DNA of 19,313 nt from Bacteroidales bacterium UBA1204. GTDB taxonomy: Bacteria; Bacteroidota; Bacteroidia; Bacteroidales; F082. A program made the translations under genes and the position numbers. Under the pieces are notes generated by a model, which made no database searches, was not told the origin of the DNA, and saw nothing but the letters and a program-made list of their open reading frames with translations. The DNA lies in assembly GCA_002310075.1 (NCBI GenBank), contig DBXU01000162.1, forward strand, positions 23,602 to 42,914, read 5' to 3'. This document shows positions 1 through 7,074 of this stretch, one piece after another. The number at the start of each line of letters is the position of its first letter. The stretch's first letter is position 1.

Positions 1-967
1 CTGCCAATCGAGCGGCTTCAGCTTCAGCAGCGATTCTGGCTGCTTCTTCGGCATCTTGTTCGGCAATGAGGGGGTCGAGTCGTGCAATCATATCGGAGGC
101 ATAGGCGTCGCCTGCAACTACTGCAAGGGCGCTTTGGTATTGTGTTTTTGCCTCACGGTAGGCCTTGCTTTCATAAAGTCTGTCAGCCTCGGAAATGATG
201 CTGTTATAGCGGTCGCTAACGCCTTTGGCTGCTTGATATTCATTGCGCTTGGCATTGGCTTGAAGGTCGTTGGGGAAAAGCGTCAAAGCCTCATTGATTT
301 TTCCGATAGCGGCATCATAGTTCTTACGGAGTCCAAATTGGTTGGCTTCTTCCATCAACTTGTCGAATCGGGCCACCTTTTCAGTGTAAAGTTGCTTCTT
401 TTGTTTGACCTCGGCTATTTTTTCTTTCGGGAGCTTGTCGGTGGGGAAGATGCTGCTGGCGGCCTCAAATTGCAGGATAGCGGCATCGAAATTATCTTCA
501 GCCAACAAGGTTTCACCTTGGTTCATGGCCAAATCGAATGCATCCTGTTTGTCCTTGCGTTCTTGCAAGATGGCCCTAACGGCCTCAGCTTGCGACCCTA
601 CGTATTTGTCGTTGGGGAAGACAGCCAAAGCTTTCTCGTATTCGGCCAACGCTTCTTCGTAGCGTTGCAAACCATTGAGACGGTCGCCTTCATCCAAATG
701 ACTGTAAAATACCTCTTGGCGGGCTCCGTCTTCTTGGATTTTTTTCACCGTCTCGTTGAGTTTTTGTTTTGCAGTGGGGTCGTTGGCTCTTTGCTTGAGT
801 GCCATTTCGTAATAAGTCTTGGCGCTGATATAGTCTTTGGCGCCGAACTTGTCATTGCCTTTTCTCATCAGCGACTCGTAAGATTCGGTATTCTGAGCTT
901 GGACAACTGTGGCGCTGCAAACGAGTGCGGCACCAAAAAGCAGTGAAAAAATGATATGCTTGTTCAT
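1..967 (-). CDS. Secreted/periplasmic TPR-repeat protein, partial (C-terminus beyond left edge)
   Basis: The reading frame is open from an ATG at 967 to the window edge, giving 322 codons with no stop. Residues 1-24 form a signal peptide (basic MNKH start, hydrophobic core, VQA cleavage site before Q25), so the protein is exported. The rest is helical with degenerate tetratricopeptide units near residues 33-68, 90-125, 150-178, 205-240 and 258-290. Each unit pairs a 'Y/F-x-x-A' helix with an 'AL..FPND' turn. The last visible stretch (about 303-322) is an Ala/Glu-rich helix, perhaps a coiled-coil linker to a C-terminal domain outside the window. TPR proteins are scaffolds, and the partner cannot be told from sequence. 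It lies 56 bp downstream of the ABC ATPase on the same strand and may be cotranscribed with it. I see no convincing promoter in that gap. Confidence 0.85.
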   Translation of the reverse strand, partial: MNKHIIFSLLFGAALVCSATVVQAQNTESYESLMRKGNDKFGAKDYISAKTYYEMALKQRANDPTAKQKLNETVKKIQEDGARQEVFYSHLDEGDRLNGLQRYEEALAEYEKALAVFPNDKYVGSQAEAVRAILQERKDKQDAFDLAMNQGETLLAEDNFDAAILQFEAASSIFPTDKLPKEKIAEVKQKKQLYTEKVARFDKLMEEANQFGLRKNYDAAIGKINEALTLFPNDLQANAKRNEYQAAKGVSDRYNSIISEADRLYESKAYREAKTQYQSALAVVAGDAYASDMIARLDPLIAEQDAEEAARIAAEAEAARLA

Positions 968-1023
968 TATCTTATTTTATTCTTTTACGAACGAAAACAA
1001 CGCTGTTTTAGTATAGATATGCA

Positions 1024-1671
1024 TTAAATTTTTCCGTCTTTGATGGCGATGGTACGATCCGACATGGAAGCCAAAGCCGTGTTATGTGTTACGATAACAA
1101 AAGTTTGACCCATTTCATCACGTAAGTTGAAAAATAGTTGATGCAATTCCTGTGCCGATTTTGAATCAAGGTTGCCAGAGGGCTCATCGGCTAAAACGAC
1201 AGCAGGGTCGTTAATCAAGGCGCGAGCTACTGCAACACGTTGCTGCTCACCGCCAGAGAGTTCGGAAGGTTTATGGTTCTTGCGCTCCAAGAGGTTGAGG
1301 TAGTCGAGTAACCTCTCGGCTTTGGCTGAGGCTTCCTTTTTGGTCATGCCGTTGATATAGGCGGGGATGCAGATGTTTTCGATGGCAGTAAACTCAGGCA
1401 GGAGATGATGAAACTGGAACACAAAGCCAATCTTTTGGTTGCGAAAAGCAGCCAGTGCAGTGTCATTGAGCTTATTAATTTCTGTGCCGCCGATGATAAG
1501 CTGTCCGCAGTCAGCCTTGTCGAGCGTGCCAAGGATGTGAAGCAGCGTCGATTTGCCGGCGCCCGAGGCACCTACGATGCTTACGATTTCCTTTTTGGCG
1601 ATGTGCAAGTCGATACCCTTGAGAACTTCAAGTTTTCCAAAAGATTTATGGATGTTTGTTGCTTGGATCAT
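1024..1671 (-). CDS. ABC transporter ATP-binding protein, LolD/MacB type
   Basis: This is a full-length 215-residue ABC ATPase. Visible motifs are Walker [10 protein letters not shown] at 34-42, Q-loop Gln86 in [12 protein letters not shown], signature [15 protein letters not shown] from 138, Walker B VVLADEP from 158, D-loop SGNLD at 165-169 and H-loop His196. The '[16 protein letters not shown]' region and overall length match the LolD/MacB branch. These ATPases power extraction of lipoproteins from the inner membrane (LolCDE) or tripartite efflux and mechanotransmission (MacB). No LolC/LolE-like permease is encoded beside it, so its partner must be elsewhere and the exact pathway is open. 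It follows the DUF2007-like gene by 31 bp on the same strand. All catalytic motifs look intact. Confidence 0.9.
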   Translation of the reverse strand: MIQATNIHKSFGKLEVLKGIDLHIAKKEIVSIVGASGAGKSTLLHILGTLDKADCGQLIIGGTEINKLNDTALAAFRNQKIGFVFQFHHLLPEFTAIENICIPAYINGMTKKEASAKAERLLDYLNLLERKNHKPSELSGGEQQRVAVARALINDPAVVLADEPSGNLDSKSAQELHQLFFNLRDEMGQTFVIVTHNTALASMSDRTIAIKDGKI

Positions 1672-1702
1672 GGCGTGAAATGGGGAAGTAGCTATAGATC
1701 AA

Positions 1703-1954
1703 CTATTCTTCTTCGATGTGGGATTTTTGGATTTCATCTAACAGCAGCATTGCGCGGTCGTAGTCCTTGGCAAAGACATAAACCGAGGCTTCGCCTTTGA
1801 TGACATTGGCGGCCCAGCCAGCTACGAGGCTCTCTTCCTGAAAGTTGCGGATGAGGAATTGTATGTCGTTTTCCTCAAGCACGCTGCCGATGAACTCTGC
1901 GTTGACGACGGAGCCCGCATAGATTTGTTTGATTTCGTTGTCCATAACGTTCAT
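1703..1954 (-). CDS. DUF2007-like small protein
   Basis: This 83-residue protein has the pattern of the DUF2007 family ('putative signal transducing protein'). An 'IYAGSVVNAEFIGSVLEENDI' opening is followed by a strand and a closing 'YVFAKDYDRAMLLLDEI' helix, giving a small ferredoxin-like alpha/beta fold. No catalytic residues or signal peptide are visible, and the function is unknown. The frame is open further upstream to 1972, but a TAACTTTG promoter box at 1970-1977 makes that start unlikely. I chose the ATG at 1954, and the ATG at 1945 is also possible. The gene sits between pnuC and the ABC ATPase on the same strand, so it may be transcribed both from the pnuC promoter and from its own. 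Confidence 0.75.
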   Translation of the reverse strand: MNVMDNEIKQIYAGSVVNAEFIGSVLEENDIQFLIRNFQEESLVAGWAANVIKGEASVYVFAKDYDRAMLLLDEIQKSHIEEE

Positions 1955-1969
1955 TTTTTGAGGATGCTG

Positions 1970-1977
1970 CAAAGTTA
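1970..1977 (-). promoter_or_regulatory. Candidate -7 box TAACTTTG for the DUF2007-like gene
   Basis: On the minus strand the sequence reads TAACTTTGC, matching the Bacteroidota -7 element TAnnTTTG. It ends 15 nt before the ATG at 1954, and its first three bases are the TAA stop codon of pnuC. I see no clear -33 TTG at the usual spacing, so this internal promoter is tentative. Confidence 0.35.
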
Positions 1978-2754
1978 AACAATTTCTTCTTGATGGTTGC
2001 TTTCCAGCATGACTTTATCGTTTTCACGGGCTTCGCGTTCCCACCGGATGCACATAATAATGGAGTTGACAAAATAAACCATGTACATCAAGGCGAGGGC
2101 AAGCGTGACCTCACGGGAGGTGAAGAAGAGGTATATACTGGCAATGTTGATGACAATCCAGAGCCACCACTGTTCGGCAAACATGCTGACCATCAGAATC
2201 ATGGCGATGACTTGCGCTGATGTGATGAATGCGTCGATGAAAGGATGGGAGTCGCCAACGTTTTTCATGATAAAGCCAAGTGCGACCGTTGCCACTGCAA
2301 GAATGCCGACATACATCCACCGTTGACCTTTCTTCATGTGGATCTTCTTGACCTCGTGAGTGGCCTTATTCATGTTCTTTGACCAGGCACGGAAGCCCAC
2401 AAACTGCATGACGAGATTGTAGATGCTTACCATCATGATTCCGTAGTTCTTAACGGTCAGATTGATATATATCATTAGGCAGGCGCTAACTACGCCGAAG
2501 AAATAGTTCGACAGTTTTCCCTTGCCCCCAAGAACAACGTTGATGACGCCAATGATGGCTGCTATGATGGAACACACCACGCAAGCCTTGACCGCTCCCG
2601 ACGAAAGGGTGGGATGTGACAGCCCAAAGGCCTCGGCATTTGAAGTGAGCAGGGTTACAGTGGTGATGATGACGCATACCGTCACTAGCCAAATGATATC
2701 GAAAGGCTTCCAGCCTGATAGTTCTTCTTTTATTAAGTCGTTGAATTTCTGCAT
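1975..2754 (-). CDS. pnuC: PnuC-family vitamin (nicotinamide riboside or related) transporter
   Basis: This is a 259-residue integral membrane protein with about seven hydrophobic segments (roughly 17-37, 55-76, 83-101, 105-121, 147-163, 178-193, 196-212 and 216-236, some forming reentrant pairs). The family-defining features are the 'NYGIMMVSIYNLVMQFVGFRAW' region (103-124) and the 'EQWWLWIVINIASIYLFF' region from 194. Members move nicotinamide riboside by facilitated diffusion, with trapping by a kinase, and relatives carry thiamine or riboflavin. Substrate cannot be assigned here. No kinase or thiamin pyrophosphokinase gene follows, and I see no TPP riboswitch in the short leader. The charged C-terminus is cytoplasmic. 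It is transcribed divergently from the T9SS cargo gene and leads a minus-strand run of four genes. Confidence 0.85.
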   Translation of the reverse strand: MQKFNDLIKEELSGWKPFDIIWLVTVCVIITTVTLLTSNAEAFGLSHPTLSSGAVKACVVCSIIAAIIGVINVVLGGKGKLSNYFFGVVSACLMIYINLTVKNYGIMMVSIYNLVMQFVGFRAWSKNMNKATHEVKKIHMKKGQRWMYVGILAVATVALGFIMKNVGDSHPFIDAFITSAQVIAMILMVSMFAEQWWLWIVINIASIYLFFTSREVTLALALMYMVYFVNSIIMCIRWEREARENDKVMLESNHQEEIV

Positions 2755-2785
2755 GATGAATGATAATTCTAGGTGATCTGCGTGG

Positions 2786-2793
2786 CAAAGGTA
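2786..2793 (-). promoter_or_regulatory. Candidate -7 box TACCTTTG for pnuC
   Basis: The minus strand reads TACCTTTGC, fitting TAnnTTTG, and ends 31 nt before the pnuC ATG at 2754. A -33 TTG at ideal spacing is not obvious. Confidence 0.5.
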
Positions 2794-2835
2794 AGAAATT
2801 TGGAGATAGCATGTCTGTTACAGCCGTTTTCTTGC

Positions 2836-2843
2836 TATTTTTG
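2836..2843 (+). promoter_or_regulatory. Candidate -7 box TATTTTTG for the Omp28-like gene
   Basis: TATTTTTGC lies 20 nt before the ATG at 2864 and matches the Bacteroidota -7 consensus. It is oriented away from the pnuC box, so the 109-bp gap 2755-2863 is a divergent promoter region. The rest of the gap shows nothing recognisable. Confidence 0.55.
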
Positions 2844-2863
2844 CGGCAACAAATCTGTATACT

Positions 2864-4492
2864 ATGAAGAAACGTTTATTGATTGCCATTCTGACGATAG
2901 CGCTGTTTTCTACGTCGATGGCACAAGTTAAAGACAATGTGGCACGCGAATGTGTGCTGTTCGAGATTTTTACAGGTGTACGTTGTCCCTATTGTCCTGC
3001 TGCCGCCAATGGCATTGCTCAGATGATGGATGAGGGCATGGCCATCGCTCCAGTGGCTTACCACACTACAGCTTTCTCCACGGAAGAGTATTACACTAAT
3101 GAGACCAACGCCCGCGCCAACTATTATGGCATCTCCAGTTATCCTACGTTAAAGGCCGATGGCATAACTGGCATGTCGGGTGGCGGCAACGCCAGCGAAA
3201 ACATGTATTCATATTACATGAACTACTACAACCAGCGCATCAATGTGGCCAGCCCGTTCACCATTGACTTGGACTATGAACCCGTTGACGGCACCTCTTG
3301 TCGTGTCAACTGCACCGTGAACCAAGTAGGCGACTGCAACGGCTCGGATGTACGCGTGTTTATTGCCTTGACGCAATGCAATATTGATGAGGGTTGGCAG
3401 GGCATGCAAGGTTTGCACCATGTATGTCGCGATATGATTCCTTCCCAAACTGGCATACCTTTTACAGGTCCTGGCATGACCATCAGCGAAACTTTTGAGA
3501 TGCGATGGCCTAAAGAAGACTGTTACCTGACTGCTTGGGTGCAGAACTATTCGGGAGGCACCAAGGAGGTATATCAGGCGGTAAGAATGTCGATGGCATT
3601 GGATCTTGACTACGACCTTGCGTTGAAAGCTGTCGAAGATGTGGTGAATGTCAATTGTTCTGGTATACAGAAACCAAAGCTTACTGTGAAAAACTTCGGC
3701 AACCAAACCATTACATTTTTTGATCTTTGTGCCTTTGATGGGCATGAAGACCACCGCCAATCTTGGCATGGCTCTTTGCCCCAAGGCCAGTCGGTGACCG
3801 TTACTATGGATGAGTTTCAGGCTGCTCCGTGCGAGACCTTGATGTTTTATGCTGTGATGCCCAATGGTGAAGTCGACCAGTATATGCCTGATAATTTCAT
3901 TGAAGTAAATATGGAGGCCCCCGTCACCATAGATGGTGCAATTGTTTTACAACTCAGGACGGGCTCACATCCGGAAAACCTGTCTTTCGAGATTAGAAAC
4001 ATGGATTCTGGTGAACTTGAGCATTCTTTCACCTATAATCAAGCCAATCATGTCTATAAGGAAGATATTGTGTTGATGCATGGCGCTTGTTATCGCTTTA
4101 CAATGCGTGACTCAGAAGGTGAAGGCATGGGCAACGGCTTTTTCCAAGTCAAAGACTCAGACAACAATGTGATCTTCAAAGGAGGTGGAACGGCAGCTCC
4201 ATTTACCTATGAATTGGCAGCGGAAGTGAATTGCGATGGTTCTGTTTTTGTTCCAGAACAAGGAAGTGAACCTTCATTGGTATATCCCAATCCTTCGTCA
4301 GGTGTGTTTTACGTCAATTTAGGTATTGGACAATGGCATGTTCAAGTGTTTGACATTGCGGGTCACAAGATCATAGAAGAACCTGTGAATGGGAAAGGCA
4401 CACTCGATCTTGGCGCTTGTCAGAAAGGTTTGTATTTCTTGAAGGCTACGAAAGGAACGCAAGAAATCAACACGAAGATTATGATTCGCTGA
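2864..4492 (+). CDS. Omp28-related thioredoxin-fold protein with T9SS C-terminal sorting domain
   Basis: This 542-residue exported protein begins with a signal peptide (1-20, SMA before Q21). Residues 28-140 look like the Omp28-type thioredoxin fold: 'LFEIFTGVRCPYCPAAANG' carries a CPYC redox motif at 41-44, and 'GISSYPTLKADG' supplies the cis-proline loop. A long beta-rich middle follows. Residues about 354-457 resemble the domain common in T9SS cargo, with 'CYRFTMRDSEGEGMGNGFF' near 409. Residues 474-542 are a typical type A C-terminal domain: YPNPSSG, then 'VQVFDIAGHKI' and 'GLYFLKATKG'. Such domains direct secretion through the type IX system and usually cell-surface anchoring after cleavage. 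The intact CxxC suggests a surface or extracellular disulfide role, which is inference. It is monocistronic, with its own promoter and a terminator just after the stop. Confidence 0.88.
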   Translation: MKKRLLIAILTIALFSTSMAQVKDNVARECVLFEIFTGVRCPYCPAAANGIAQMMDEGMAIAPVAYHTTAFSTEEYYTNETNARANYYGISSYPTLKADGITGMSGGGNASENMYSYYMNYYNQRINVASPFTIDLDYEPVDGTSCRVNCTVNQVGDCNGSDVRVFIALTQCNIDEGWQGMQGLHHVCRDMIPSQTGIPFTGPGMTISETFEMRWPKEDCYLTAWVQNYSGGTKEVYQAVRMSMALDLDYDLALKAVEDVVNVNCSGIQKPKLTVKNFGNQTITFFDLCAFDGHEDHRQSWHGSLPQGQSVTVTMDEFQAAPCETLMFYAVMPNGEVDQYMPDNFIEVNMEAPVTIDGAIVLQLRTGSHPENLSFEIRNMDSGELEHSFTYNQANHVYKEDIVLMHGACYRFTMRDSEGEGMGNGFFQVKDSDNNVIFKGGGTAAPFTYELAAEVNCDGSVFVPEQGSEPSLVYPNPSSGVFYVNLGIGQWHVQVFDIAGHKIIEEPVNGKGTLDLGACQKGLYFLKATKGTQEINTKIMIR

Positions 4493-4517
4493 GCATTTAT
4501 AATGCGACAAAAACCTC

Positions 4518-4550
4518 AAGGGCGGCTTTTCATTGGAGCTGCCCTTTTTT
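4518..4550 (+). terminator. Rho-independent terminator, partly inside the converging gene
   Basis: AAGGGCGGC (4518-4526) pairs with GCTGCCCTT (4538-4546) through one G-T wobble, around an 11-nt loop, and is followed by a T run through 4550. It ends transcription of the Omp28-like gene. The right arm and T run encode the last residues (KKGQLQ) of the minus-strand hydrolase. Read on the minus strand, the same hairpin is followed by GAGGTTTTTG, so it may work in both directions, more weakly leftward. Confidence 0.8.
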
Positions 4551-5513
4551 GAGGGTCGCTGCGATTTCTCTTGTGGCCTTGAACCCTTGGGGGATGGGGA
4601 ACATCACGAAGGTGTGGAACATGCCTTTATATTCAACGAAGTGACCAGTCTTTCCTTGGCTCTCATATACTTCCTTGAGGAAGAGGTCGTCCGGCTGTAG
4701 GATTTCGTCTGAACCAAAATAGACGCTGAGGTTGTCGATGCCGCTGAAGTCGCCGAAAACAGGGCTTACCCATGGATGTTTTGCGGGTAGTTCAGCTTGC
4801 CAGATGGCGTTAAGTGCGATGACGCGGTCGAGTTGTAGCATATTGTCTTTCTCCTGGAGGGCGCGCATCTCCCTTGCCTTGGTGTGGCTTAGGTCGACGC
4901 AAGGAGAGAGGAGGGTGGTAGTAGCGGGTTTTTGCCACCCGTTTTTATGGGCTTCCTGGGCCACGACAAGACAAAGGCAGGCACCTGCCGAATCGCCAAC
5001 GAGATGTATCTCCTCATATTGTTTGGATGACGAGATGCTTTGATAGAAGTCCAATAGTGTTCTTACGGAATACTCGCATACATATTCTGGCGACTTGGGA
5101 TAGACGGGCATCAGTGTGTCGCAATGTGTGCGCAGGGCGAGGTCGTGCAGAAAACGCCAATGGAAGAATACAGGCGGATAGATGAAGGCACCGCCGTGGA
5201 TATAGAGGATGAGACTCTTTTTTTGCCTGCCCTTCGACTCTTTCGATCCTTCGACAGGCTCAGGATTCAGGAACCGAGGGCTCAGGGACCTCGTCTTTTC
5301 TTCGTGCTTGAAAACCTGCATCTCGAAACCTGTCGAGGCATGGTATTTCTCTTCAGTGAAGTAACCCCTGAAATAGCGAGGCACGCGCACTGGCCGGCGG
5401 TTCTCGCGGCGACAATGTTCCAGCTCTTCCTGCACTTCTTCAGGCGTGGCATCGCGCAACGACTTGAACATTAGTTTTAGATACCTTTCTGTGAAGGTGA
5501 CCCCGGCATTCAT
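4530..5513 (-). CDS. Alpha/beta hydrolase, hormone-sensitive-lipase family esterase
   Basis: This is a 327-residue alpha/beta hydrolase with the HSL-family oxyanion motif YIHGGAF (HGG at 106-108), nucleophile elbow GDSAG with Ser175, probable acid Asp269 in 'YFGSDEIL', and His300 in 'GMFHTF'. The family hydrolyses short-chain acyl or acetyl esters. The natural substrate is unknown, there is no signal peptide, and it is probably cytoplasmic. Residues 74-96 are an insertion ('LSPRFLNPEPVEGSKESKG') just before the strand leading to HGG. It is encoded by a palindromic repeat and is not expected in the family core, probably forming a surface loop. The frame can be opened two codons earlier with TTG, overlapping the upstream stop. 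I chose the ATG at 5513, two bases after that stop. It is the last gene of the five-gene operon. Confidence 0.88.
   Translation of the reverse strand: MNAGVTFTERYLKLMFKSLRDATPEEVQEELEHCRRENRRPVRVPRYFRGYFTEEKYHASTGFEMQVFKHEEKTRSLSPRFLNPEPVEGSKESKGRQKKSLILYIHGGAFIYPPVFFHWRFLHDLALRTHCDTLMPVYPKSPEYVCEYSVRTLLDFYQSISSSKQYEEIHLVGDSAGACLCLVVAQEAHKNGWQKPATTTLLSPCVDLSHTKAREMRALQEKDNMLQLDRVIALNAIWQAELPAKHPWVSPVFGDFSGIDNLSVYFGSDEILQPDDLFLKEVYESQGKTGHFVEYKGMFHTFVMFPIPQGFKATREIAATLKKGQLQ
5231..5290 (-). repeat. PEPVEG-type palindromic repeat element inside the hydrolase gene
   Basis: On the minus strand this region contains GGTCCCTGAGCC and, 22 bases later, TCCTGAGCCTGTCGAAGGA. These are variants of the dispersed CCTGAGC-(T/C)TGTCGAAGG repeat whose translation gives 'PEPVEG'. 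On the plus strand CCTTCGAC occurs at 5231-5238 and 5248-5255, and GGCTCAGG at 5257-5264 and 5279-5286. The arms form an imperfect dyad (GGTCCCTGAG against CTCGGTTCC). It is in frame and adds about 20 residues. From memory, this class of repeat is widespread in bacterial genomes. No second copy was noticed in this window. Confidence 0.65.
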
Positions 5514-5515
5514 GA

Positions 5516-6736
5516 TCAATGCTTTTGATAGATCTTCAAGTCAAACATAGGGGCAGCGGCGATGATGTGGTCAAAGATGTCGCTTTGGATTTCTTCATAG
5601 TTGATCCATTGCTTGTCGCTGCTGAAGGTATAGATTTGCAAGGGCACGCCAAATTCGTTGGGCTGCATTTGGCGTACCATCATGGTGAGATTGTGGTTCA
5701 GTTTCGGATTGTTGTTGAGGTATGCCTTGATATAGGCACGGAAGATACCGAGGTTGGTCTGTTGGCGACCGTTGAGGATCAGATTCGTGTCGATTTTGTT
5801 GGCCTTGTTGTATTCAAGGATGTCTTCCTCCTTTTGCTCGATGTAGTCCTTCACGAGGGAGTATTGCTTGTATTTCTCTAGCATTTCAGGAGTGCAGTAG
5901 CGGATGGTATTGACATCGATGTTGATGCTGCGGGCGATGCGGCGGCCGCCCGATTCCGACATGCCACGCCAGTTGGTGAAAGGTGCTGAGACAAGCGTGT
6001 AGGTCGGGATCGTGGTGATGGTGTTGTCCCAATTCTGCACCTTCACGGTAGTGAGGTTGATCTCTTGGACTACACCATCTGCCGGCCCGGTCACAATCCA
6101 GTCACCGATGCGAAGCATGTCGTTGATAGACAACTGTATGCTGCCTACAAAGCCTTTGATGGAGTCTTGGAAGATAAGCATAAGGACAGCTGAGATGGTG
6201 CCCAAACCGATGATGATGCTGTAGAGGCTTTTGCCCAAGAGGAAAGTGGCGATGAGCAGTACACTTACAGCGATGATGATGCCTTTGATGACTTGTACCA
6301 AACCTTCAATGGGTTTTAACTTTGAAGTTTCAAAAGAGTTGTATAGCTCATGCGCTGTATTGACCAAAGCCGTCAAAATTGAGGCATACACTGTAATCTC
6401 ATAGATTTTCGTAATCTTAATAATGATGGCCGCAGCATCTGGAAAGTCAGGCATGGCATCCTTTATGTAATACTTGATGAGGATGGCTGGAATGAGCAGA
6501 CAGATACGTACAAACACCTTGTTTTTAATGAGGAAGTCGTCGTATTTCGAAGGGGTCCTCTTAATCAGCACATGTATAGTCTTGCTGGTGATGAAGCGAG
6601 CCAGAAAATAAAGCAAAAGGCCTATGACTAGTAATGTGACAAAAGCGATGCTTTCGGCGATAACGAGCGATGCTGTCGTACTAAAATGCAAGCTTTCTCC
6701 TATGCCATTGAGTATTTCTATGTATTTTTCAATCAT
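5516..6736 (-). CDS. YbdG-type miniconductance mechanosensitive channel (MscS superfamily)
   Basis: This is a 406-residue inner-membrane protein, close in length to E. coli YbdG (about 415). Hydrophobic segments lie near 24-48, 75-91, 110-125, 146-167 and 172-189. The last is the pore-lining TM3-like helix 'LYSIIIGLGTISAVLMLIFQDSIKGFVG'. It is followed by the MscS beta domain ('RIGDWIVTGPADGVVQEINLTTVKVQNWDNTITTIPT', 209-245). The stretch 'TNWRGMSESGGRRIARSI' (254-271) is characteristic of the YbdG/MscM subgroup and absent from MscS itself. The family opens under membrane tension in hypo-osmotic shock, and YbdG has weak channel activity. The start codon overlaps the SUI1 stop by 4 bp (ATGA), implying translational coupling. 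The 3' end sits 2 bp from the hydrolase ATG. Confidence 0.92.
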   Translation of the reverse strand: MIEKYIEILNGIGESLHFSTTASLVIAESIAFVTLLVIGLLLYFLARFITSKTIHVLIKRTPSKYDDFLIKNKVFVRICLLIPAILIKYYIKDAMPDFPDAAAIIIKITKIYEITVYASILTALVNTAHELYNSFETSKLKPIEGLVQVIKGIIIAVSVLLIATFLLGKSLYSIIIGLGTISAVLMLIFQDSIKGFVGSIQLSINDMLRIGDWIVTGPADGVVQEINLTTVKVQNWDNTITTIPTYTLVSAPFTNWRGMSESGGRRIARSINIDVNTIRYCTPEMLEKYKQYSLVKDYIEQKEEDILEYNKANKIDTNLILNGRQQTNLGIFRAYIKAYLNNNPKLNHNLTMMVRQMQPNEFGVPLQIYTFSSDKQWINYEEIQSDIFDHIIAAAPMFDLKIYQKH

Positions 6737-7074
6737 AATCCGCTGATTTTGGTTTTTGAATATCCTTTTTGGAGCAAAAGAGCCAACACTTTTTCCCTGA
6801 AGTCGCCTTGCAAAAGAATCTCACCGTCCTTGACACTGCCGCCGACACCACAGGCCGATTTCAGTTCCTTGCCCAATACGGCTAAGTCGAATTCAGAGCC
6901 TTGGAACCCTGTGATGAGTGTGACTTTCTTCCCAGCACGCTGTTTCTTGTCGAGCATGATTCTGAGGTTTTGCTTGGCTGGTTCAAGGGTGACAACCTCT
7001 TCTTCGCCATAGTCGAAGGCGTAGTTGGGGTTGGTGGAATAGACGGTTCCGTTTTTGTCACTTTTGTGTTTCAT
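6733..7074 (-). CDS. SUI1/YciH (eIF1-like) translation factor
   Basis: This 113-residue protein has the SUI1 fold signature: 'LRIMLDKKQRAGKKVTLITGFQG', then 'LAVLGKELKSACGVGGSVKDGEILLQGDFREKVLALLLQKGY' (roughly 37-105). Bacterial YciH proteins resemble eukaryotic eIF1 and influence start-codon selection on unusual initiation complexes. Their physiological role in bacteria is not settled. The N-terminal 30 residues are polar and probably flexible. The start ATG lies within the last codons of the lipid-kinase gene (17-bp overlap), and the stop overlaps the next gene by 4 bp, so it is embedded in a coupled operon. No other start fits better. Confidence 0.92.
   Translation of the reverse strand: MKHKSDKNGTVYSTNPNYAFDYGEEEVVTLEPAKQNLRIMLDKKQRAGKKVTLITGFQGSEFDLAVLGKELKSACGVGGSVKDGEILLQGDFREKVLALLLQKGYSKTKISGL

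Noticed and set aside
56..946. Long open frame on the plus strand (about 296 codons) opposite the TPR gene
   Set aside because: The minus-strand frame has a signal peptide, regular TPR units and reads to the edge. The plus-strand product has no recognisable domain and is a by-product of codon bias.
2755..2863. Possible thiamin (TPP) riboswitch upstream of pnuC
   Set aside because: The pnuC leader after the predicted start is only about 30 nt, too short for the aptamer, and no CUGAGA-like core is visible.
3209..3784. 191-codon minus-strand frame inside the Omp28-like gene
   Set aside because: The plus-strand gene has signal peptide, CPYC and T9SS domains across this region; the antisense product resembles nothing known.
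5321..5340. CTCGAAACCTGTCGAGG-like sequence near the PEPVEG repeat, possibly a further repeat arm
   Set aside because: It resembles the repeat only partly and encodes residues (STGFEM) that fit the hydrolase fold; probably coincidence.
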